Assembly: GCA_024220505.1 (NCBI GenBank)
Contig: JAKZZE010000007.1
Span: forward strand, 496,001-560,000
Origin: Rhizopus arrhizus
Lineage: Eukaryota; Mucoromycota; Mucoromycetes; Mucorales; Rhizopodaceae
DNA length: 64,000 nucleotides
Direction of reading: 5' to 3'
Under the pieces are notes generated by a model. That model was not told the origin of the DNA and ran no database searches. It saw nothing but the letters and a program-made list of their open reading frames with translations. Below are positions 32,822 to 44,481 of this stretch, piece after piece (positions within the stretch are counted from its first letter, which is position 1; the number at the start of each line of letters is the position of its first letter). Made by a program: the position numbers and the translations under genes.

Positions 32822-35585
32822 GAAAACTCTGAAGCCCAAAGGTTATCCTTCGATTGTGAAACTCATTTTGAGAAAATGCCCAACATCTTTTTTTATTGAT
32901 TTTCTATAGCTTCCACAAGTTACTTCTCATGAAAGAAAAACATAAAGTTTATTTCTAACTCATATTTATAGATTCTTTATGGTTGATTCTTAATATCTTT
33001 TGTTTTTTAAGGAAGAAAAAAAAAAAAAAAGAAAAAAAAGATTAGTTTATAGTATGTTTAAGGAGAAGTTGTGAAAGATTACTTTAAATAAACATGTACC
33101 TTGTTACCAATACTTTTAACTTTTTCTTTCTTTAAAAAAAAAAGAAAGGCATATCCTACTTGCAGTATTATTATTATTATTGAACGACGATACAGAATAA
33201 ATGCATTGTACAAATTGCCTTGCAATATTGTCCTTTCTTACAGATAGAGAACAGGAATGATCAACAACTATCAGCATCAAGTTAAGAGAGCTATCATACT
33301 ACAATAACAAATGATAATAAAGAGACTGATAGGTCGTATTTCAATGCTTGCCCATACAAAGATATAAAATATAAGCAATAAGCAAACAAAGTTTATAAAG
33401 TATATCTATTACAATAGTTGTGAAAGTTCAGAAAGAATTGCCATGTGTTCTGGGTAAACTCTTGTATTGATGATAGTTGCCAATATAAAGTATTGAAGAC
33501 ATTCATGCTTTTATTATTATTATTATTATTGCTATTATTATTATTGCTATTATTATTATTGCTATTGTTATTTTGAAAATGATAGGAATGGTTTTCTTGT
33601 ATATAGCTTTCTCTTTAGTACTTGTTCTGACAGATCAAGTATATAAAACCAACTAGATACAATTACAGCCTATTACTTAGAAAAACAACAACAACAACAA
33701 GCAAGCAAGCAAGCAAACAAGCTATGAGTTAAAATATCAAGCTTGAGATACTGTATAGTTTATATGTTTTATGCATTTAGTCACACAGTAACCAAATGCC
33801 CTCCAAGTGCCGAATCTCCTCAAATGTAAGCACATATCCAAGCAATACAAGTAAAATGATATGCTCCAATATTATCTTTACTAAACAGTCAACATTAAAA
33901 AGCAAGCCAAGTATATCTAGTCATCTTGTAGTGTTGACAAGGGAAATACAAAAATAAGCCAATATGAGCCATCAGCATCCATTGTTCTCCTCATCTCCTT
34001 TGTTTATTTTAATTTATTGAAAAAAAATAAAAAAAATAAAAAAATAAGGAGTAGGTGTTTCTTTAGAGGGAAAATACTATACCAAAGGTATGTGGTGTGC
34101 TCTTGAAAGTAATTCAATCATAGACACTGATTTACCCAACTATTGAACTGCTCCTTTTGTGTCCCAGAGGCTTTTTTTTTTTAGTGACACTTGCTTGACC
34201 CATTAAAGTCAAATTATTCATGCTTAGTTATGGAGATGATTGAAAATGGATTATTTGGTTTGATTGGTTGATTATAGACAGCTCAAGTAAATTGGAAACC
34301 CTTACTTTTTGATGTTGTATCAACTTGTCCCTTTCATTGTATAACATAAATCAAGTTCAGATAACCAAAAAGTGGGATGTCTTGTTAGACCCTTTCTACA
34401 GCCAATCATGAAGCGATCCAGATTTTAATTTATTCATCGACTACATAATAAACGTGTATACATGTTTCTTGTGTTGAAGGCTCCAAATGACAAAACAAGA
34501 AGGAATCCAAGAGGAGGAATCGATGAGCTTTTGTGTTTTACGGCGAATCCACCAGTCAATTGGACGATGATTTGAAAATAGCGGTCGAACTTTAGAGAAA
34601 AGATGATAGCTGTTTTTTTTTGGAGGGTTAGTTTGGCCCAAAAGAGGAAAACTTGATTGCTTACTCTTTTAAACAAAAATGCACAAATCAAATTGCTTTC
34701 TTGACCAATTTTCTTTCGAATACTTTTGATCACGTATATTTGGTCATATGTAATCGAAATGTAGTAATATATTCATATAGGGACGGTTATTTAAGCAGCT
34801 CTCAGCTTGATTTACGGAACGTTGAATCAAATCATCAAGATTCTCTAAAAGTGCTGCTCTACTAGCTTCAATAATCCTTGAACCGAGTGCTTCCACATCA
34901 CTAAGATTAATTTGCTTGATTTTGCACTTTAAAATAGATAAGTTAGTTAAATTTATAGTGGCATTGAAAAGCTTAGTATCATAGCAATTTCAGAGAGAAT
35001 AGAACCGAGTTGTTTAGTAGCTTCGAGTAAAGGAAAGACAAGTCTATACTCGTGTTGAAACTCAAGTACAGTTTATTTAGTTTATGTTGTTGATGAGAGA
35101 TCCAAAAGTATTCATGGTAAAATATAGAGAAGAAGAAGAAGAAAAAAAAAAAAAAGCTTTAAATTGGCTACGTTGGGAAGAAATAGTACTATTACATAAG
35201 ATAAAAAAAACGAGTCAATAGTATGAAACTTGATCCAATTCTGTTTAGAGATTTGCCAAGAAAAAACAAATAGAATACTTTGGAATAAGTTCTTCTCAAA
35301 CTCTTCTTTCATCTTTTCTTTACAATATCAACGCATCATGAAAGATTCAACTAAGCGTATTGTACTCTTTCAACCATGCATGGACTGGAGAAGGGTTCAG
35401 CCAATGTAGCAAAAGTATACTTTGATGCTTGAGTCGATTTTCTAATGTATGTCAGAATTAGAATAGAAAAGAATTATAAGCCAAAGCTGCTATGTGCATT
35501 TACTTATCAGCTAAGCTACAAACTTGAGCATTTTCTCAAAATGAGTTTCACAATCGAAGGATAACCTTTGGGCTTCAGAGTTTTC
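32822..35585 (-). repeat. Segment S, copy B: complete, bounded by perfect 57-bp inverted repeats
   Basis: The left end repeat is 32822-32878 and the right is 35529-35585; they are identical as reverse complements (GAAAACTCTGAAGCCCAAAG ... CTCATTTTGAGAAAATG). The 2.65 kb between them matches copy C (44539-47170) inverted, almost identically over 34.4-35.5 kb, where three open frames mirror at constant coordinate sum 80067. A microsatellite (TTATTATTATTGCTATTATT type) lies at about 33512-33570. Decayed coding is hinted at in reading frames of the 34.4-34.9 kb part (for example RPIDWWIRRKTQKLI), but no intact protein can be read, so the type of element is open. Confidence 0.8.
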
Positions 35586-35726
35586 GCGTAATATAGCTTC
35601 ACATTTATCCTCAGGGTAGTATTTATTATAAAAAATAAGAGTTACTATCATTTAAGATTTGTAATTTATTATTTCAAGTTACCTGATGTATTTGAAGTTT
35701 TAATGATCAATAGTAAGCATCGTAAT

Positions 35727-36210
35727 AAAGCACAACAGTCTCGATGGGCAACTTGTCTTCAGAGTAACTGAAAATCAATTATTTCTTTAACAAGCCAACT
35801 CTGCCTTCTGGCGTACCAGTCAGATTAGTTGCGTTTCAAGCTAGGACTGCTCGCCTAAGCCCCCGGAGACTTCACAATCGAACTACCCTTAAACTGCTAC
35901 TACGATCCTACAGTTTAAAACCAGCTGTAACCAGGACGTTAATCTAGGACCGATTGCGTCTTTATACTCTGCTTACTTCACTTCGCTACAACGGTCTCGA
36001 TGAGCAACTTGTCTTCAGAGTAACTGAAAATCAATTATTTCTTTAACAAGCCAACTCTGCCTTCTGGCGTACCAGTCAGATTAGTTGCGTTTCAAGCTAG
36101 GACTGCTCGCCTAAGCCCCCGGAGACCGCCACAATCGAACTACCCTTAAACTACTATGGTCCTACAGTTTAAGACCAGCTGTAACCAGGACGTTAATCCA
36201 GGACCGATTG
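35727..36210 (-). repeat. Two tandem copies of the structured unit (right arm)
   Basis: Reverse complement of the pair at 32197-32680, including the same unit-specific differences, so both arms were duplicated as a block after the tandem duplication arose. Confidence 0.65.
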
Positions 36211-36646
36211 TGTGGGGTTTGTAACGATGTGAATTCTTTGGGAAAAAACGATGTGAAATCTAGGGGAAAAAAAAATAGTCTTGTTATAATTTGCATTGGA
36301 ATTAATTTATTACTAGACTGTAACGTCATCATTTTGTAATTGCGTAATCATTTTAAGAAAGTCTAGCAAGTTTGCCCTGTTCTACTTTTATTACTATTAA
36401 AAAAGAGAAATCAATGGGATATTATCACTGTAAGCGTTTCCATAATAGCTCTATAGTACGTATTAATTTCAGGTAAAGAGACTTTAGCATTACGACCAGA
36501 TTTGGTCTTTGCAAGCTCGATAAGATAAAGGTATGTTTCTATAAAAACATATGCACTACATTTATGCCATTTGGTTCTCATACAATTAGTACAAAAAGGA
36601 GTAGACACGAGTTTTAATCAATCTTTGATATTGCAATTTCTGGGCA

Positions 36647-36690
<44 letters not shown>

Positions 36691-36730
36691 TATTATTATT
36701 AAAACTCATCAAAGAATACAAGGATTAAAA

Positions 36731-37725
36731 ATGATACAACTGTACGAAACGGTGTCGGCCATAGGTCTCCATCCCAAAGGTTTTAGTCCACTCCTTGTCG
36801 TCCGCTTTTATACGCAAATAATCCGAGCTCAACTAGAATATGGCCTTACAATCACCAAAATTACGTCGTTCTTTACAAACAAATTTGAAGATGCACAGAA
36901 CACTTGTATACGTCGTATCTTTGGTGCCTCTTCTCGTTCCTCTACCAAAGTGATGCTTCACCTTACAAAATTACCTTCCATGTAAGAACGTTCTTACATC
37001 CTACAATCTCAATTCCTTCTTCGCTTCTTTACACATCCAGATGATACCCTACTCTCTCGCTTATTGTGCTATATCCGTCGTTCTAATAGTCATCTACAAT
37101 AATTTGCACTCTCAAAGTCACCTTTATTGAATAAATGCCTACCTCACCTTGAATCCTTAGACAAGCGAACTCTAGAAAAGATCTAGTTACAGTTCCGACA
37201 AGACAATCTCTGTCAAAATCGCCCCCTCTTGTAACTCTACGTTTCTTTCTCAATGTCGTCCGATCATTTCTTTGTATCCTATCATGTGGCTACCAATGAC
37301 CAAAATAGAACAAAGCCGCTGTGTATGTTGGCGTCTCAGATAGATCCCTGATGGTACATCCAGACTATGACCCTTCCATCCTTCACAAACACTTACAAAG
37401 TCTCATTCTATTCATTGTCTCCATATACACTACCGAAGTCAGGTACCTGAAACCGTGCCAGATGCATTGTCTTTCCTTTTAAGTATATTGTCTGCTCGAA
37501 AGCCACGCTCCTTACAAGCTGTCCTCCCTTGGACTCTTCAATGACCTATCATCTGCACCATTTTTTTACAAGCAGAACCATCTCCAACTTACAAAAGTTC
37601 CACATGCTCTACTACCTCAACTAGGTCAAAGACTCTTCGGTTGGCTCCCGTCCTCTCCACTCCTATATTTTTAACACTTGCGCCCATTTTCCTTCTTTAT
37701 CATTTTTACCATTGATCCCATAAAG
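36731..37725 (+). pseudogene. LINE fragment in right arm
   Basis: Plus-strand mirror of 30690-31679, with the same 84-codon frame (RAQLEYGLTITKITSF...). It is preceded by T39 then (ATT)n, and followed by the T31 tract. No RT active site. Confidence 0.65.
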
Positions 37726-37727
37726 TG

Positions 37728-37765
<38 letters not shown>

Positions 37766-38169
37766 GTCCTGAGCATCATAGCATCATTCGATGCAGGAAA
37801 GGTATCTCGTCGCGACCAACTCTGGATAGAGATACAGTAGGTGAAAAAATATGAGCAACCTTTTGGCAAAATCGACCTTTTTTTTTTTTGCTGTATCAAA
37901 AGGTGCATGCCAACTACCGGCTTGGGACTCTCATGGTATATTTTCAGGGTCATGTATCTTGAAACAGTAAAGGATCCATGTAGTAATACTAGAAACTGAG
38001 AGAGGGATGAGAATGCGAATTTAAAAATTTGACTTCCGGCCAGCTTAAATTATGTATGGTAATCATATGTTTACATTTAAATCAACAAAGAATATATTGT
38101 AAGACTACACAGCGTACTTGTATGGAACTGTGAGCGTTCTTTATTGTATCCATATAAAAGCAAGTACAA

Positions 38170-39112
38170 CTTCAAGAGCCCTTGGTTTCTTTTTTTTTTG
38201 CTCAACTTCTCTCACTACTTCTCATCATCATGCCTAAATCTATACCAATGGAAAGGCAACCCCAACATAAAAGATACACTACTAAAGAGCATGAAGCCAG
38301 TAGATATTTCAGATGAATACCAAGTTCATTCTAGCACGTTTAAAAGACATGTTAGAAAGCTTTTTCCACAAAAGTCATACCTGCAGGCTGGCAGACATGC
38401 TATTGTCTCTGATGCCGTGACACACTATATCGAGTTGCGTATCATTACTGGTCATCCGACAATAGCAAGAGTTATTCAGGGGGTTAGGTTAGTTTGGTTA
38501 CTCGTTGACGTATCGTTCAGGAGTAAACGCGCTGAGATCCATAAACTTACACCGAGAGCTAAAAAAAAAGAAGGCATTTTTAAAAAAGGGGCATTTAAAA
38601 AAGCAGATAGCCTGAGCAAAAAGGCATCGCAACTGGTCAAGTCAATAGTGACGACAAGTAGCGTTCTCAGCTGAAGCAAAGGTTAGCATCTAGTGATCAG
38701 ATGGAGTAAAGTACTATAGAGTAGTATCAAATGGCATTTTGCTTCCTCATCACCTTGACATTACAGTAAAGCACGGCAGCAGTAGGATGGACATGAGTGA
38801 TTGCATACCTGCTCAGGGTCCAGTTTAGACATGTCAGCTTTATGATGGTAACATAAACTCAACGACTTGTCTGCATATACTTAGCATTATTTACATCAAT
38901 ACGTTAAAGTACCATCATTTAAAGACGTCGGATGTATACCTTCAGAATGATAGCGGCCTAACGTATAAATTAAAATTCATAACTGCGTAGCTACACGGTA
39001 TCAGTGTAAGGTATATAAATTATTGGTGTGCTCAAAGTCTGGATTTAAATCATATAAAGCATGCTTGGCATCAGCTCAAGCTTAATCTGCCACCGCATGA
39101 AGTCAGAGCAAG
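38170..39112 (+). pseudogene. Tc1-like transposase relic (interrupted by LINE)
   Basis: A 176-codon frame (38144-38674) covers the DNA-binding half, and a shifted frame covers the catalytic half. In the second catalytic region the usual QQDNDPKHT motif has decayed to LQNDSGLTYK. The third region, normally WPAQSPDLNPIEH, reads WCAQSLDLNHIKHAW. The gene resumes at 42461 after the LINE. Non-functional. Confidence 0.75.
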
Positions 39113-42100
39113 AGATGTCGGGTGCCTTAAGAAATCTGTGGCGACACGTCAAATACAACGGTCAATTCCTCTACTGGTGGATCCTTCTACAGACTCGGTT
39201 TGCTCTTCTCGTACGTAAATGTTGGAGGTCACTGAACGTTTTTATGGGGACTTATACTCAGCTGATGATATCTGTCCTACCTCGTTGGACGAAATGGTTA
39301 CCAATATTCCTCCTTCTTGCAGGCTTTCTGAAGACGACGCAGACATGATGACGCATCCATTCGAGTTGTCTGAGATCCTTGATCAAGTGAAATGCTCACC
39401 TAAAGTCAGTAGTCCTGGTACAGATGGCCTGTCCGTCGTATCCCAACATAATTTAAACATGATTCATATTCAATTTATAAGAAATCAGAGTAGTGAATGC
39501 TTTACAAAGATTTATTACAATCTTTTCTCTATTATTCGGTCATAACTAATTCCACTCCTTTAACTCAATACAAGTTGTTTTAATATAGCTCCTGATGCAA
39601 TGAGACATAAATGAAAAATAGATCTACTTAAATAATTATAAACAGTCCACTTGCATAACCAGGAACAGGTCTTCATACTAAAATTTATTCATGCTAGATC
39701 TACAGCTATAATTGATTAAAGTATCTTGAAAAGAATTTAATTGAATCTTCATGAAAAGGATATAAATACCAGATACAATAATATTAAATAAAAATATAAC
39801 TTTTTAAATCTCGTTGAATTTTATAGTCTTTTTATTCTTACGAGATAACACACTGTCGTACGTTTTTCTTAATCTGATCTTTAAGCATCCGAAGTATACC
39901 GAGTTGATCTTACGTGTCTTTAACGATGCTCTGTCTTGTAGTCTTTTCCCTAGTTCTTGGCTTGAAACATGCGTCTGTCTTCTTCATAAAAAAGGTGATC
40001 TTACACTCCTTAAGAATTGGCGACCAATTACGTTGATCAACTGCGATGCCAAAATCTTCACACGCTTACTCAACTCTCGTCTTGTTTCTGTGGCCTCTTC
40101 TCTCATCTCGCCCTGGCAGAGTGGGTTTATGAAAGGCCGTTTTATTGCAGATAATGGTGCTTTGGCGCAGATTACTCTCGAACAAGCTTCTCTACGGCAG
40201 TCTAAAGAGATTGGTTTGCTATGTGACCAAGAAAAAGCCTACGACCGAGTACATCCGGACTATCTTCGTGCCGTCTTGGTTCGTTTTGGCTTCCCTGCTC
40301 AGTTTGTTTCTGCTATTGATGGTCTTTTCTATGGTACATCCATGCGTGTAAATGTTAACGGATACCTTACCCTTCCTGTTTCCCTTGGTCGTGATTTACG
40401 TCAAGGTGACCCCATCAGTCCACTTTTGTTCAACTTGGCCATGGAACCTCTTGTGAAAGCGATCAGTCAGTCATCTGACATTAAGGGCTTCAGTGCTCCG
40501 CCTCTGTCACTTTCATCCATCAGTGCTCCTATATCCGGCCCTTCTGGTCTCCAGCCCATAAAAGTTCTGGCTTATGCCGATGGCTTACTGATATACTTGC
40601 AAAACCAGTCCGATCTTGACGAAGTTCAGCGTTTGATTCAGTGTTACAACCAAGCGTCCAATGCAAAGATGGATTTTGATAAAACAGTCGCCTTTTCCGT
40701 GTCTGGTCTACCTCATCCTCACTGGCTACCTGCTCTTGCTTCACATGGCATTACAAAATAGTATGACCGGCGATCTCCTGAATCTCTAACTTACCTTGGG
40801 TACCCTTTGGCACAGTCAACTGGCCAACGCCAATTTTACCAAGACCAGTTGATTGCGAAGGTGTCTCGTGCGTGTGATATTCATAAACAACGTAATCTCT
40901 CGGTCCGAGGTCGTGCAACTGTACTCAATACATTGATCCTGTCGACTCTCTGGCATGTACTTCGCGTCTCATGGGTTAGTCAACATACTCTTGGAATCCT
41001 TCGTAAACTCTGCCGTGATTTCCTTATGTTTCGCATTTTCTCTTCGATATCCTTTGATGTACTTCAGTTGCCTTTGATAACAGTCGGTCTCGGTATTCTG
41101 GATCCGACATCCCAACAAACGGCTCTCCAGTTTCGTTGGCTTATTCCATTGCTACAGCATAGCTATCCTCGGTCTATTGTGTCTCGTTGGATTGCTGCTC
41201 ACATTGCCAGTATATCGCCTATCGCACTCCCTGATCACCGGTTGCCTTTTCTTTTTGCTCTAGTTCGTCGAGGTCTTCTGCATCCGTCTCGACCTGGTAC
41301 CTGTCCTATTCTGTTTAAATCCTTTGATGCTATGTTTGATCCAGCTACAGTTTCCAATGAAATGAATGCACCTTTTGGTCAGCTAGGTCCCATCCCTCTG
41401 CATTATGTTCTAGATTTACCGTTGTCTGCTGCGGTGCTATGGCCTCCTGAGATACCTATACGCCAGCAGCGTTCTTTTGACAACCTTTTGGTCCAAGACG
41501 CCTTTGTCTTTGATGAAGAGATTACTTGTGTCAGAAATAAAATGTCCAGTTCGGTTAGACATCCCATTACCATTGGTAGAAATCGCATTCTTAAGCTTAT
41601 CCGTTGGATCAGCACTGGTACCGTCTCTTTGGCTCCATTCCTTGGTCGATATTGTCTTCCTCTTACCTCGGGGGACCATTTAGCTTTTGATGAAGTCGCT
41701 CGGTTTGATGTATTTTGCAACTCCCTCCTCTCCTCTTACTTAGATGTTCGTACACTGGTTGTCTCTCCGAAAATCTATCGAGCAGTCCGTTACAGTCGGC
41801 TTATGGCGTCCTTTTCTGAATCTTCTCCGGTTCACCTTCGCTCTGCAATTTTTTGGAAATCTTTCTGGCGTCAGCCCGTTCCTCTTGCAATACGCAATCC
41901 TTGGTATAGATTGCTTCAGAACAAATTTCCTTGTGCTGAACTTTTGCATAAAGTGGTTCCTGCGTTGTGTCCTCCCCACTGTCGTCTTTGTGGCACTAAT
42001 ACTATGATCGAAGACCCGGAACACTTTCTAATACTTTGTCCAAGTGTGGGACAGATTTTTTAGACGGACCCCCTTCTCCTATCAAAAAGTTGCCCAGGCA

Positions 42101-42447
42101 GTTTTTGATTTGCATTTCCCACCGCAACGATTATCTATGGTAAATAATGGCAGCATCATTGGTTACACCATTCTTGCGATCTGGAAAGCTCACTGGCGCT
42201 TCATTTTCGATAGTGCTCCTTTTGACCCCGGACAGGTCTTCCAAACTATCCTTGCTACTGTTGGCCCTCTTCGGGCTAACATCCGCCGCTCTCCTTTGTA
42301 AAAACTTATTACACTGTGCGAGTTTTTTTTTTTTATTTTATCATTCGCCGCTTATCAAAAGCTCACCCCTATCTCATACGTGACTTTTTCTTTATTTATC
42401 AATAAAACCTTAGGCTTAAAAGCCCCTGCAAAAAAAAAAAAAAAAAA
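39113..42447 (+). mobile_element. 5'-truncated LINE (non-LTR retrotransposon) with poly-A and 13-bp target duplication
   Basis: Flanked by AAGTCAGAGCAAG at 39100-39112 and 42448-42460; poly-A at 42430-42449. The insertion begins inside ORF2, so the endonuclease is missing. Reverse transcriptase blocks: NWRPITLINCDAKIFTRLLN, SGFMKGRFIADN, LLCDQEKAYDRV (motif A), LRQGDPISPLLFNLAMEPL (motif B), then LAYADGLLIYL, where YADD has become YADG (codon 40582-40584), and LTYLGYPL. A C-terminal zinc knuckle is seen (CRLCGTNTMIEDPEHFLILC). Disruptions: the 419-bp insertion at 39434, frameshifts near 39220 and 42045, and a stop at about 40760. Dead copy. Confidence 0.93.
39434..39852 (-). mobile_element. 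0.42-kb LTR-like insertion inside the LINE, copy 2
   Basis: CTGTC occurs on both sides (39429-39433 and 39853-39857). Deleting the insertion plus one CTGTC restores a continuous RT frame (SSPGTDGLSYVFLNLIFKHP). On the minus strand it begins TGTGTTATCTCGTAAGAATA and is similar to 5034-5377. The 5-bp duplication and TG start suggest a solo LTR; the other end (..ATACGACG) is not the expected CA. Confidence 0.75.
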
Positions 42448-44388
42448 AAGTCAGAGCAAGCGGTGTCAGAAACCTTTAGCAACGTGTAGAGGTTGAGTGA
42501 AATAAGCTCAACGCAAATGCTTGCAAGAGATACATCAATAATATGCCAGCCAAAGTAGAAGCAGGTATTAAAGCAAAGGGAAGACATACAGAATTTTAAG
42601 TAAACATAGCGAATTTTGATAAATCATCATTAGCTTTTTTATGACTGCCTTTTCCTTTTTAAAAAACGCATACGTAAGATGCAGTCAATCTCCTATAAAA
42701 AAAAAGATGTAGTCAATAATGCATTATATGCACTTTTACTTTCTTAATTAACTTATGTGATATCAAAGCTCTGGCGAATGTATATTCTAAAATAAGAATA
42801 TTTGAAGACAAATCGAATGGAGGTTGTTCATATTTTTTATCTACTGTATTTATGACAGACACGTTAAAGGCCATGTGGTGTAAATCCCCTATACCTTGTG
42901 AATATATTCCATATATCAACTCGGTTGTTGATAGCGTGAGTTTTGTGTGGATATCGCTTTATTGTTTTAATCTGGTATTATTTTTATAGGACAACCTGCA
43001 ACATTACAAAAAACCATTAGAAACGTTCCTGATGCAGAAAACGGTCTGGAATATGACTTTTTTGAGAACATGTTCCGAGCAAGGTAAAAAAAAATATCGT
43101 ATATCGTACAGCCACAGTACAACTGATTTTCAACATTAACAGCTACGCGCTACACACCACCTATCAAGACATTGCTGATGGAGAAACAGCCTTCAACAGC
43201 ATTCTCTTATATCCATTTTTAAAAGCTGTTTCCAGTGCTGTTGCAGATGAGGTGAATGAGTGCAGAACAGACTTCAAAGATGGTGAAGCACAGTTGCAAG
43301 CCATGACACAGCAACTCAAGGCAAGCGGCCTGTACAAAAACGACAAGTTTCAGTACAAGGCCGATGGCCTTATAAAAATGTATGGAGTCAACAACCTGGA
43401 GATCTTGCTGCTTGAAACATCATACCACTTTGGCAGCAAAGATAAATGCAAAGCAGGATTTGATCACCATAAAGGGTTGTTTGGCTCCTTATCAATGCTA
43501 AAAACTATTGCTGATTGTTTCTCCTTGGGCACTATGGAGTCGTTCCAAAAAGTAAAAGTTTTTTTTACTCATGCTGCAGGTAAATACATTTTCTTGTATG
43601 TATAATGTATGGAACCAATATTTATCTAAATTTTATAGGAACGACCGTTTACCTCTGGAGTCTTAGGTTTGAATCAAGTGCCAGCTTGTATGAATTCTGG
43701 CTTGAAGATAAGCTGGTCATCAAGCCTAGCATCAAAGATAAGTCAGAAGCTCTGCCAGACTTTATCAGTTTTTACTGGAATATGAAGGTATAAATTTTTA
43801 TGTATTCATCTGTTACATAAATACGCATTTTAACTATTTTTTCAATAACAGTGTTTGGTAAAAGAATCTGTAAATCAAATCTTGCAGCTTGAAAAAGAAC
43901 ATGACGAAAATTTAATCAAAAGAAGATTTGATGATTCTCCTTTCTCTTCAGTAAATCCGTCTATTCTTAGACTTACTGAAGAGGAAGATAAACCCGGTAT
44001 GTCTTTGCTTGGTCCCTTCTTTTCAAATCCTCCTTCGCCAAAGTGAAAGTTTGGATAGATTAAGTAAAGACATATAAAGAGATGGAAACACTCAAACTTA
44101 TAATGTATTAAAATAAATTATGTAAATAAAGATTAAAATCCAAAATAAATTGTTACTTGGAATTTATTGAAGTAAATTAATAAAATCACCCTGATCGTTA
44201 TATATGAGACTTGAACAAAAGTATTCTGCGTTGACGAACAAACAAAGTAATGATGCACTCATTCCATAAGGCGTTCATTTTCATACTCTATATAGAACGA
44301 CTAAAAAATGACATTAGTTATTATATATTTGAGTTCTATAAGTCTTCTCTGGGATGAAGATTTGCAAGATGAATTTATGTAAAGTAAG

Positions 44389-44443
<55 letters not shown>
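44389..44443. repeat. A55 homopolymer
   Basis: Counterpart of T59 at 27814-27872. Lies between the 3' flank of gene copy C and the end repeat of S copy C. Confidence 0.95.
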
Positions 44444-44444
<1 letters not shown>

Positions 44445-44481
44445 ATGGCTACAAAAGATTGTGTTATAATCCATATGTAAT

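Larger units (their letters stand above)
30681..32878 (+). repeat. Left 2.2-kb inverted arm
   Basis: Reads as the reverse complement of 35529-37729. Open frames inside are identical at mirrored coordinates (31425-31679 with 36731-36985; 31799-31996 with 36411-36608). The only length difference I find is the internal homopolymer (A36 at 31722-31757 against T39 at 36650-36688). Contents from outside to inside: a LINE 3' fragment, the homopolymer, a short frame (MSTPFCTNCMRTKWHKCS...), the tandem RNA-like unit, then the 57-bp end repeat of S. Confidence 0.9.
35529..37729 (-). repeat. Right 2.2-kb inverted arm
   Basis: Mirror image of 30681-32878 around a centre near 34205. Ends in T31 (37730-37760), which is the polypyrimidine tract of intron 4 of gene copy C. 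Includes the tandem RNA-like unit (35727-36210) and the LINE fragment. Confidence 0.9.
37835..42846 (+). mobile_element. Tc1/mariner-type transposon in exon 5 of gene copy C
   Basis: Ends are inverted repeats: left CAGTAGGTGAAAAAATATGA (then GCAACC), right reading inward CAGTAGATAAAAAATATGAA (then CAACC). TA flanks both sides (37833-37834 and 42847-42848), the Tc1/mariner target duplication; removing the element rejoins ...GATAGAGATA with TTTATGACAG of exon 5 as in copy A. Transposase relics on the plus strand: HTH part (38270-38480, VDISDEYQVHSSTFKRHVRK), DDE part (38690-39110: LPHHLDITVKHGSSRMDM; TLKYHHLKTSDVYLQND; CAQSLDLNHIKHAWHQLKLN) and, beyond the LINE, 42461-42595 (NKLNANACKRYINNMPAKVE...IKAKGRHTEF). 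Multiple stops and frameshifts. Without the LINE and its duplicated target the element would be about 1.66 kb, normal for the family. Confidence 0.88.
37767..44046 (+). pseudogene. Nine-exon gene, copy C: 5'-truncated and split by a transposon
   Basis: Homologous to exons 5-9 of 28212-30351. Pieces: exon 5 part 1 37767-37834, exon 5 part 2 42849-42935 (separated by the 5.0-kb Tc1 element), exon 6 42990-43083, exon 7 43143-43579, exon 8 43639-43787, exon 9 43852-44046. Exons 1-4 are missing; the right 2.2-kb arm joins in the T-tract of intron 4. Exon 5 also lost 2 nt (near GGCCATGTGGTGTAA, creating a stop) and exon 6 is 1 nt shorter than in copy A. Exons 7-9 remain open and have T8 where copy A has T9. 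So the copy is dead as a whole but its 3' half is younger-looking than the break. Confidence 0.85.
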
